Positions 18,178-26,606 of a DNA stretch of 43,682 bases are shown here, in pieces (the stretch's first letter is position 1; every line of letters begins with the position of its first letter). The translations under genes and the position numbers were made by a program. The notes beneath the pieces are model-generated. The model searched no databases and was not told the DNA's origin. It saw only the letters and a list, made by a program, of their open reading frames with translations. Source of the DNA: Bradyrhizobium sacchari (GTDB lineage Bacteria > Pseudomonadota > Alphaproteobacteria > Rhizobiales > Xanthobacteraceae); NCBI RefSeq assembly GCF_002068095.1, contig NZ_LWIG01000006.1, positions 1-43,682 on the forward strand, given 5' to 3'.

Positions 18178-19944
18178 GACGGTGCCTCTCTCTGTGGGTG
18201 TCTAAACAAGCTCCGAGTTTGGTGGTCGTGTCCGGCGACAAACGAAGGACACACATCCGAATTGTCTGAGCGCGGGGGTCACCACGCCGCACAATCAGGC
18301 GGCTGAATTTTGATACACACCACCAGCATCTTAAGATCTGACTCTCTCTGCGTGACGACACGACCAGTGCCGTTCCCATAGAAGGGCACTCGCATATAAG
18401 GCCACTCGATCGATTTGCAGCCTGATCAACAGCGCAGATCATAAAGGCAATCCATGTCCAGTCCATGAAACGAAACCAGCTTTCTTTTCGAGCTTGCGTA
18501 ACGTTCGCCTCGCCTCAGAACTCGTGCTTGGAAAATCCTCGAATAACGATTGCGTCGTCACCTCATACGACCCGCACGCCCTCATCCTCGCTATGAAGAA
18601 TGGAACTGGTTCGCGCCTGGGCTTGCGAGGCAGATAGGACGCGCCGCCTCAAGAAGGATCAATCTACTTAACGATGTAGCATGCCTGGACGACTACCTCA
18701 ACGGGCTCCCAATCATCTTTTCGCGACCTCGAGATGCTCTATGCGACCTCTCTCGTCAGCTAATCTATTGGGTTTGCTCTATGACTTTGCCGATCGGGAG
18801 AGCGGCGCAAATTTAGGAGACTGCAACTTCCAGTGATCCCTAACAACGGACTCAATCCATCAATTTTCACAATTTGCACTCGCCACGGAATGCAGGTCGT
18901 CCTCGGCGGTGAGCTGCGTTTTTGGTTCTGCCCGAAGATTTTCGCTACGGAGCGCGGCCGTTTTGGTTTCATGGCCGTGCACTCAGAATAGAAACAGAGT
19001 GCGGATGACAGAATACCAGCGCCCCGAGATGAGGCGATTTGCGTGGTGTTCATGCGACGCTGATGAACCCAAGCATGTCTCGCGGAACAAGGTAGGCCAG
19101 TTTGATGGAGGCGACGAGGACGCCCAACGGAACCACGTTCAATCCTAGATTCTCCGGGATTGACGATCTTGTGATTCAAAACGGACCTGCAGCTCAAAAG
19201 CACACGACATTCGATGTGGTGGCGACGAAGAACAAGAGCTCTGGCTTGGCGAAAAGGCAATCAGGATAAGCGTCGAGACTGCTTGAGTGACAGCATCAAA
19301 CCGCGCTCTGATCCGTCCGCCTGGAGCCGTTCATCGTGTCGAGCGACAGACAAATGATCAGCGCATATCCACCCTCGATCCGGAGACGCCGAGGCGTGCG
19401 GCGCGCGCCGTCCCCTCACCCGCTTCCCGACAGCGCGACGGTACGTGCGGAGAGACTGATCGGGCTATGGTCGCGGTGAATGCCAATGTATCGGCAAAAG
19501 CCGTCGCACTCGTCTTGCTTAGGACAAATTACCGATCTCATTGATCCAAAGAACGTCGAAACCAGGTCGTCGACCTCGATCTTCCCTGCAATCGGGCAGG
19601 TTTAGTTGGAAGACCTCTAATCGTAGCGCGGGCCACACTCCCGCTGGCTATTCTCCAAAAAGATCTTTGGCTGTGTCCCTGACAACGGAAAATCTTGACG
19701 TCCTCGTGCCTGAAGTCGCGGCTTGCCGATAAGCCGAGACCTGCGGTTTCGCCTGTGGACGATTTCACAGGATCGGCCGCGCCGAAGTCGCAATTATCCT
19801 TCGCAACATGGAAGGAAAACGCGCAAGCTATGCTAGTCTTAGGGCGTGCACTCATAATGGCAAAGAGGTCCGCTTTCCGGGTCTCAGCAGATATTTTCTG
19901 CTCATCAGAGTATTGCCGGTTTTGACCCGCAGCGGACGGGCGCC
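18178..19944. other. 1.8 kb without a recognisable gene
   Basis: Several open frames of 80-170 codons occur on both strands, none with a recognisable domain. A minus-strand stretch near 19040-19150 (NLGLNVVPLGVLVASIKLAY) looks like the end of a membrane protein but has no identifiable start. No IS ends, tRNA or regulatory boxes were recognised. Confidence 0.45.
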
Positions 19945-20628
19945 TCACTGACGCTGGAACTCAGCTGCGCGAAGTCTCGCCCGATCCAGGATAATGATTT
20001 TACGCTGCGTCGAGCCCACGAAGTCGAGCAGTCCCGCGCGGCGCATTTTGGACAAGGCGCGAGATACAGTCTCTAGTGTCAGTCCGAGATAATCGGCGAT
20101 ATCCCGTCGCGTCATAGGGAGAGCCATAACTTGCGAAGCGACACGTTCGTCCATTTCCACGAGAAAAGCGGCCACCCTTTCAACTGAGTCCTTGCGACCC
20201 AAGAGCAACATATGGTCCTCGACATGCTTCAAATTCAGCGTAGCCATGCTGAGGAGTTCGCGAGTTATGAGGTTGTTGGTCTCGGCGACCGTCTCCAACG
20301 TCTGACGCTTGATCAAACGCAGTGTGGTCTCAATGATTGCCTCCGCGGTGAACCGGTGGGCATCGTCATCGGCGAGACCAAAAATATCTCCCACCAAGTG
20401 AAACGCGCCAATCTGCCGTCGGCCATCGGAGAGCAGCTTGTATGTTCGCACGGCGCCCTTTTTAACTTGATAGACGTATTCGGCCGGCTCCTTTTCGCCG
20501 TAAACTTCCGTGCCTTTTCTATAGGTGATTTCGTTCAGGCTTACCGCGGCGCCTGAATGACTCGCTATACCGAAGTCGTCGAGCGTATTGATGTGGGGCT
20601 TACTGTTTCGAGTGGTACGCAGAAACAC
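19945..20628 (-). CDS. FixK/FNR-type transcription regulator
   Basis: A CRP/FNR-superfamily DNA-binding protein of about 227 aa. It has a cyclic-nucleotide-binding-like beta barrel (YVYQVKKGAVRTYKLLSDGR then RQIGAFHLVGDIFG), a dimerisation helix, and a C-terminal HTH with MTRRDIADYLGLTLETVSRA. The recognition helix keeps the E-x-x-S-R pattern of FNR and FixK, which read TTGAT half-sites. The N-terminal cysteines of oxygen-sensing FNR are absent, so it is FixK-like and is probably activated by another sensor (for example FixLJ in related bacteria). The GTG at 20628 has a GGAG site seven bases upstream; an ATG at 20691 would add 21 residues but lacks such a site. Two FixK-like boxes elsewhere in the window (31218, 34851) could be its targets; this is an inference. 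Confidence 0.88.
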   Translation of the reverse strand: MFLRTTRNSKPHINTLDDFGIASHSGAAVSLNEITYRKGTEVYGEKEPAEYVYQVKKGAVRTYKLLSDGRRQIGAFHLVGDIFGLADDDAHRFTAEAIIETTLRLIKRQTLETVAETNNLITRELLSMATLNLKHVEDHMLLLGRKDSVERVAAFLVEMDERVASQVMALPMTRRDIADYLGLTLETVSRALSKMRRAGLLDFVGSTQRKIIILDRARLRAAEFQRQ

Positions 20629-20690
20629 GGCTAAGCTCCATCGCACTTTCCAGTAGAACCGTAGTTGCCAGTAGAAGGGTAATTGGCGCA

Positions 20691-20719
20691 TGTACTAAGG
20701 AACATTGTACCAAGGTACA
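20691..20719. repeat. Direct and inverted repeats upstream of the FixK-like gene
   Basis: TGTACTAAGG (20691-20700) is repeated as TGTACCAAGG (20706-20715), and the second copy sits in a perfect inverted repeat, TGTACC-AA-GGTACA (20706-20719). The site lies about 63-91 bp upstream of the preferred GTG start, a good place for an operator or activator site. It does not match the FixK TTGAT consensus. Confidence 0.4.
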
Positions 20720-21827
20720 GGAGAATTCAGGCGCGGAATGAGAGGTCTCTCCTCCTAGCGAAAGAGTGCGTTGGCCTTGTGTTGGATCAGTCGGCCTACG
20801 CAACGAATGTACTGCACAAGCTCGGACGCGCCCACCTCGGGCAACGTCCTGTCGCACCAGATGGGTCAAAAGCCCGCAAGCAAGAGCATCTTGATGCAGA
20901 TCAAGACTGGCTGCCGTCGCGTTTCAATCCATGCTTGGCTGAAGAACTTCGAGCGAACATCCAGGTGCTTAGACCACCTATACCGCGTGACTACTCCTCG
21001 AGCCACCTGTTTGAAATAAAGCCAAGAATACAGAACAAGCAAGGAATGCCAGCCCCATCGCGGTCCGGCGCAAATGTCTATGGGACAGCGGTCGGTCGCC
21101 GACCAACTTACGCCAGCCAAGCCCACGAACGCTTAACGGGTGGGAGCAGCACAAATACTCAACTCGCGACTGAACTCACCTCTGCTCGAAAAGTTCGAAC
21201 GCGTAAGGCAGATGGTGAGCATCATCATTGCCTAAAGAGAATCGCTCTTGCGATTGCTGTCATCCTTCAGCGATGCCGTCCAGAGGGGAGCCCAACCAAC
21301 GGCGCTTCGTAAGCTTCGTAATCCATAAAATTAGTTCATCAATGGCGCGGGTTTTTCGCGTTTTAATGGGCATCGGCGACGAACAACAGCGCCAACTCAT
21401 GCTTTCAAGCCTCAAGACGCTTCCATCAAGCCCCGTTGATCGCAGCTTCGTCACAGACCAACTCACACCACGCCCTGGCAAGCGCGTGCTTCGCCTACAA
21501 GGCAACGGTGCGTTCGTACGGGCCTGGCGATAAGGCGCGAGTCGCACGTTAGCGAGGGATGGGCGGTAGGAGTGGAAAGACGTCGAAGTCATTCGGAGAA
21601 AAACTCTCGGATCGCTGTGCAGAACATATCGACAAGTCAGGCACAGTACTGTAGGTAAGCTGCAAATAATTAACGCGCTACCTAAGAGCGTGTCCCATTT
21701 CTTGCAAAGTCGCCCTTAGGCCTACGGGCTCAAAACATTCATATGAGCTAGCGCCAATGCTTGGTACCCGAGGCCATTTCACTGGCTTGCCAGCGATCTC
21801 TATCAATATGACGGGGGATATGACGCG
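20720..21827. other. 1.1 kb without a recognised gene, upstream of the patatin operon
   Basis: A plus-strand frame of 209 codons (20683-21312) and a shorter one at 21228-21533 (with MARVFRVLMGIGDEQQRQLM) are open but unrecognised. ACAGTACTGT at about 21645 is a perfect 10-bp palindrome. The last 130 bp must hold the promoter of the patatin operon; I see no FixK box, tts box or -24/-12 element in it. Confidence 0.45.
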
Positions 21828-24800
21828 ATGACTGTGCGCGAGCAGCTCTTTACCCTGTTGCGCAACCTTCGATGGATAATTTTTCTGTCGATAGCGATCT
21901 CATTATTGCTCTACCTGCCAGATCAGATTCAGGAGCTCTACCGGATAGCCGCCGACGACCTTGGTTGGGTGACTGTCAGGGAGTTCGCTTCTCTGGGCGT
22001 GATTGCCATAACGATCTGGGCAGGCGCGTTTCAGCTGACAACTGCGTCCCTGCCGCAAATTCCCCACCCTACGGGACGCCTGGCCTTCTACATAAGATTC
22101 GCGCCCGTTCTGCTTGGGGCACTGCCTATCGCGGCTGCGACGGCAGGACAATTCGCCTCGCGGCCGGCGCAAAAGATTGGTGAGGTCGAGGAAGTCGGAA
22201 GTATTTTCCGCATTCAGGACCAGGCGCTCGCATTTGAGCGGAACATGCTGTTCATCCTCGCCATCGCCATGCTGATCATGCTCATCTGCTTCGTCATATT
22301 TACGTGGCGGATCGGATCCAGAGATCGCTCGATCGATCTCGCGAGTCGAGCCAACAACGCCTACTTTATCCGCTACAGGTTTCTCGCGCTCACGATCGGC
22401 GGCATAGTACTGTTGACGACGGCATTCATCCTGCTGCCGGATAGGCTCTCACAATTTTTCGGATCGTTCGGCGTGATCGCTCTCTTTGCGGTTTGCGTCG
22501 TTGGTCTCACCGTCCATTTTGCTTTGATGACGATCGAATTTGCGTTTCCGTTTATTCCCGTTGTCTTTGGTGGCTTGTTTCTGCTTGCCTCCCTCTTGGG
22601 AGGCGACGACCACGAACTGCGCACCGTCGCTAAAGTAAACAGCCCGCCGGAAGACGCGCGCATGTCGGCCGCCACGGCGTTCCGTGAGTGGCTTTTACAA
22701 AGGCCGCGGGTCGAGGAAGCCAAGAGGCTCGGCGAATATCCCGTCTTCATTGTGGCGGCTCAAGGAGGAGGTATCTATGCCGCCAATAATGCGGCGCGGT
22801 TCCTTGCGAGGATGCAGGATCTCTGTCCGGCATTTCGGCAACATCTATTTGCGATAAGCGCTGTCTCCGGGGGCAGTGTCGGTTCTGCAATTTTCGCCGC
22901 TGCGCTTCACGCCGAGAATGCAGCCATTGATTCGAATGCCGCTGAAGGAAAGACATGCCCCAAAATCGCGGATTTCCTGGCTGGGGTCGGACGGGTCCAA
23001 GATATTGATGTTCCCGGGCCAGTCGAGCAGCGCGTTGCAAGCGTCTTGGCGAACGATTTTCTGTCGCCTTTGGTCGCCGGCTTTCTGTTTACCGATTTCA
23101 CTCAAATGTTTTCACCGTTCGCGGTCCCGGCCTTCGATCGCGCGCGCTTTCTCGAATACACTTTAGAGAACGCCGGTGATAGAATGCTCGGCAGCCACAA
23201 GGGCAGCGGCGATCAATCCAATCTGCTAAGGGCCGACTATCAGTCCCATTGGGCGCCCGGTAACAACATGCCGGCCCTGCTATTCAACACGACAGATGCC
23301 GGCAGCGGTAAACGAGCCGTCATCTCTCCCTTCGATTTCGATCCGCTGCACCCGAAAGACACGGACCTGTGTGTTCTTGCGGCGCTTGAACGCGCGGGGG
23401 CCGGGGCCGACCAAACGGTCAAGAGCCACTCGCTTCGTATTCCGCTCAGCACAGCCGCTTTCACGAGCGCGCGTTTCCCGTGGGTGACGCCGGCGGCGAC
23501 CGTCTCGCTCAAAAATGACTGCATCACCGCTAATGCGCAGGCGCGCCTCGTGGACGGTGGCTATGTCGAGAACTCCGGCATCGAGACCGCGCTCGACCTG
23601 ATTGAGAAGCTCAATGTCATCAAGGGCACCTCCGATGCGCTGAAATTCCGCATCTACCTTCTGTCCCTCGTGAGCGGGCAATTCGGTGATCATGGCTCAT
23701 TCATGTTCGGAGAGCTCATGGAGCCGGTACGCGCGCTCTTGAGCACGCGAACCTCCCGAACCTACGTCGCGCTCAATCATGCAACCAGCATCGATCGTCG
23801 GCCGGACCCCGAAGTCACTTCCACCGTGCAGCGATTTCCGACCTTCGGCCGAACCGACATAACGGGCTTGTTCTATAGCCTTCCGCTCGGCTGGACGTTG
23901 TCTCAGAAGACCGAGGATATCATCTCACTGAGCAGCGGCCGGTTTTGGGACTGTGTGCCGAAGGACGACTTCGATCAGTCCCGCGAGAGGCAGAGCAACG
24001 CTGATTGCCTGCAGGTGAAGTTGTTCCATCTTCTGAATGGATCGGTCGCGTCCGCATTTGAAACGCTAAAGGACGCCAAACTCGCACGGGCTGCCTACGC
24101 CGGCGAGCTAGCCAAGGAATATCAACCAACTTCAAAGGTCAAGCCGCAGCCATTGCTTGCTTGTTATGAGAGCAATTGGCTGCAAGCGCGCGGTTATGAG
24201 AAATATCAGGAAAACGTCGCTGCCTACGAGCACCAGTTGACCGAGTCGAGCAAGGACCCTTCGCCTGCTCCGCCACCCCTTCCGCCATATCGCAAGAGCT
24301 ACATGGCCTATTATCAGGCCGAGCAGGTCAAAGCCTTGTTGCAGGAATGGGATCGCGTCGAGGAGACGGATCCCCGTATTCTGGCCTATATTCTTGGATC
24401 AGTCTCCTACGACAGTGCCGACTTTACCCGCAGCAGCGAGAACTTCTCGTACAGCGCAGCTTCACAGCTCCCGCAGAAATGGCATGATCGCATCGAGAAG
24501 AATAACGCAAAGCTTATGGCCGCAAACAAGCCCGCGGTCGACGTGAGTTCATTGCTCAACCATCCCAAGGAATTGGCCAACTTCGTTCTTGGCTATGACG
24601 GGAATCTGTTCGGCAACCAGCCCGGGACCGATGACGGTTGGCTGTTTCGCCCACGAGGAATGTATCAACTGGTCGGCCGCGAGCAATATCAGGAGGCGCA
24701 GGACCAAATGCAGCAGTTGGGCGAGCTGGAAGGACTTGATCTGCTAACGCTTCCCGACGCGCTAAGGGATCCAAAGATCTCGGCCAAGGTTACTTTCGCT

Positions 24801-25052
24801 CACTTCCGATTGCACCAGTATAAGGACGACCGGCTATCTGCGCCCACCCATCGCCGAACATTGTTCGAGTTGCTCAAAGATCGTGCGAACGACTGGACAG
24901 CCGTGCGCGCGCTGCAAACGGACATGGCGCATGCGCCGGCTGACAGCGCTCGGGTCAATGCAAGAAGTGAGATGTTCCTCGGCTGTATCGAGGAGACCTT
25001 GCATCCGACGAAACTCAAGACCTTGCAAAGCCAATTTTATGGTGAGCAATGA
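21828..25052 (+). CDS. Membrane-anchored patatin-like phospholipase
   Basis: A 1074-aa protein with about six to seven membrane segments in residues 1-270, then a cytoplasmic patatin domain. Patatins are Ser-Asp dyad acyl hydrolases that release fatty acids from lipids. Visible motifs are the oxyanion-hole glycines AAQGGGIYAA (G313-G315), the nucleophile elbow SGGSVG (Ser350) and the catalytic DGG (Asp576, in LVDGGYVENSG). The remaining 500 residues have no family I recognise. The ATG at 21828 follows a GGGGGA site at about 21810-21815, and two haem proteins follow on the same strand with 105 and 75 bp gaps, so the three genes look like an operon. The likely role is releasing acyl chains from membrane lipid for the downstream oxidase; the link is an inference. 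No truncation or frame break is visible. Confidence 0.88.
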   Translation: MTVREQLFTLLRNLRWIIFLSIAISLLLYLPDQIQELYRIAADDLGWVTVREFASLGVIAITIWAGAFQLTTASLPQIPHPTGRLAFYIRFAPVLLGALPIAAATAGQFASRPAQKIGEVEEVGSIFRIQDQALAFERNMLFILAIAMLIMLICFVIFTWRIGSRDRSIDLASRANNAYFIRYRFLALTIGGIVLLTTAFILLPDRLSQFFGSFGVIALFAVCVVGLTVHFALMTIEFAFPFIPVVFGGLFLLASLLGGDDHELRTVAKVNSPPEDARMSAATAFREWLLQRPRVEEAKRLGEYPVFIVAAQGGGIYAANNAARFLARMQDLCPAFRQHLFAISAVSGGSVGSAIFAAALHAENAAIDSNAAEGKTCPKIADFLAGVGRVQDIDVPGPVEQRVASVLANDFLSPLVAGFLFTDFTQMFSPFAVPAFDRARFLEYTLENAGDRMLGSHKGSGDQSNLLRADYQSHWAPGNNMPALLFNTTDAGSGKRAVISPFDFDPLHPKDTDLCVLAALERAGAGADQTVKSHSLRIPLSTAAFTSARFPWVTPAATVSLKNDCITANAQARLVDGGYVENSGIETALDLIEKLNVIKGTSDALKFRIYLLSLVSGQFGDHGSFMFGELMEPVRALLSTRTSRTYVALNHATSIDRRPDPEVTSTVQRFPTFGRTDITGLFYSLPLGWTLSQKTEDIISLSSGRFWDCVPKDDFDQSRERQSNADCLQVKLFHLLNGSVASAFETLKDAKLARAAYAGELAKEYQPTSKVKPQPLLACYESNWLQARGYEKYQENVAAYEHQLTESSKDPSPAPPPLPPYRKSYMAYYQAEQVKALLQEWDRVEETDPRILAYILGSVSYDSADFTRSSENFSYSAASQLPQKWHDRIEKNNAKLMAANKPAVDVSSLLNHPKELANFVLGYDGNLFGNQPGTDDGWLFRPRGMYQLVGREQYQEAQDQMQQLGELEGLDLLTLPDALRDPKISAKVTFAHFRLHQYKDDRLSAPTHRRTLFELLKDRANDWTAVRALQTDMAHAPADSARVNARSEMFLGCIEETLHPTKLKTLQSQFYGEQ

Positions 25053-25157
25053 GGCGTTTGATCTCGTAGCTCGCATCACCGTGGCGAGAGCGTAGTGGCG
25101 AGATCGCCGCTTTCGACAGCTGATTTTTGAACTTTTGATCTTACAGGGGGATTGCCA

Positions 25158-26531
25158 ATGGTGGCGGGTGGTGAGATGCACCGATCGATCGTTCGTCGGC
25201 GGCTTGCAAGACTGTTTGCGGCGGGGGTCATGTTCGCCGCGGCTTTGAATGGAGGAACGGCTCTGGCGCAAGCTGCGTCAAAGCCGCTTGCGCCCAATGA
25301 TGTGTCCGTTCTCTTTCCTCCGCCAAAGTCGGAAGGCGACCTCGCCAATCTGATCGCGGTGTCCGATCTCGCCGGCCCCACGGGATCGCCGCAGCGGCTG
25401 TTTTCCGACGCGGACTTCGCGCGATTCATCGCCAACGCCGAAAATCCGGAGCGTCCGGGCGTGCCGGACTCGGGTGTAGGTCACATTCAGTTGCCGGATG
25501 CCTTGAAAAAGATCGAGGCCTGGTTTGTAGCCGGCATCCGTATCGATCCGGGCGCGCCGGGGTTGTCGCCGGATGTCATCGCCCAGTTTGGCCGGCAACC
25601 GCAAATCCGCCTCATCATTCAGCCGGTGACCAATGGGCCGGGCGGCTTCAAGGTTCACGACACCGCAGGCCACCTTATCTTCAGCTTCACTCTCGACGCG
25701 GATCCGCCTCTGGGCGGTTGCGCGCCGTTCCCGCGATTCAAACCGGACGACGAAGCCTTCAAGGCGATCGTTCGTGACGTCGCGACCTTACGCGATCAGC
25801 TCGCAGCCGGAGATTTTGGTAAGGTCAAGGTCTCGACTGCCGGTGATTTGAACGTGCATCCGGGTCTTGTCGGGGCATCAGCGAAGGCGTTTCGCGATGC
25901 GCTGAAGACCTTGCTTGAGAAGCATCTCTCGCCGCAGCGCCTTAACACCATGGCAGTGATGGGCATCGCACCACCCGAGCCCTGGATTTTCGTGTCGATG
26001 TTAAGGGTCCCGCAGGCCGGCTTGATACCCGTGCCCGGCCCGACACTTGATGGTATGCACGCAGCACAGATGTTCAGCATCATCGGCGGAAAACACGTCG
26101 TCCCGCAACCGGCTACGAACAATCAACATCCGATCAGCTGTCGCCACGCTGCGTTGCAAAATCCGCCCTTGCCGGCGGCTGATCGCAAGGGTGTTTCAAC
26201 CGCCGAGTTCATCGATGGGCATGTGTCCAACAGCCGCATCATCGAGATCGTCAATACCATTGCAGATCCGAAGAAGAGCCACTTCTTCAATACCGATTGC
26301 GTGAGCTGTCACACCGAGACCGCGCAGCCACTCGCCAGGAAAATTCCAAACTTCGCAGCGGTTGGCGTGAACCGCGCTGTCTGGCCGAAAGAAGATTGGA
26401 ATGTTCGCAACTTCGGTTGGTTCCCGTCGTTCTTGCACGGCGGCCCAGCAGCGGCGACGATAACCCGGCGCGCGGCAGCCGAGACCGCCGACGTGGTCGC
26501 CTTCATCAATAGCCAATTGCTGAACAAGTAG
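25158..26531 (+). CDS. Exported protein with one c-type haem motif
   Basis: A 457-aa protein with an N-terminal signal peptide (basic HRSIVRRRLARLF, hydrophobic AAGVMFAAALNGGTA, likely cleavage after ALAQA), so it acts in the periplasm. One haem-binding motif, CVSCH, lies near the C terminus (Cys381-His385), followed by ETAQPLARKIPNFAAVG. The first 370 residues have no family I know. ATG at 25158 is supported by an AGGGGG site seven bases upstream; a TTG at 25152 is less likely. It sits between the patatin and the di-haem protein in one transcription unit and could be an electron carrier or an accessory subunit of the di-haem enzyme. It ends 75 bp before the next gene. The haem motif is certain, the role inferred. 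Confidence 0.8.
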   Translation: MVAGGEMHRSIVRRRLARLFAAGVMFAAALNGGTALAQAASKPLAPNDVSVLFPPPKSEGDLANLIAVSDLAGPTGSPQRLFSDADFARFIANAENPERPGVPDSGVGHIQLPDALKKIEAWFVAGIRIDPGAPGLSPDVIAQFGRQPQIRLIIQPVTNGPGGFKVHDTAGHLIFSFTLDADPPLGGCAPFPRFKPDDEAFKAIVRDVATLRDQLAAGDFGKVKVSTAGDLNVHPGLVGASAKAFRDALKTLLEKHLSPQRLNTMAVMGIAPPEPWIFVSMLRVPQAGLIPVPGPTLDGMHAAQMFSIIGGKHVVPQPATNNQHPISCRHAALQNPPLPAADRKGVSTAEFIDGHVSNSRIIEIVNTIADPKKSHFFNTDCVSCHTETAQPLARKIPNFAAVGVNRAVWPKEDWNVRNFGWFPSFLHGGPAAATITRRAAAETADVVAFINSQLLNK

Positions 26532-26606
26532 CAGACGCCGTCGCTGTTTCCGGCGGCCCCGCCGGACTCGGCTGGGACGCGCGAAAAGATTTATGGAGTG
26601 CTTGCT

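Noticed and set aside
25108..25124. tts-box-like sequence on the minus strand (ATCAGCTGTCGAAAGCG)
   Set aside because: The match is partial and would drive transcription antisense into the patatin gene; no gene lies in that direction.
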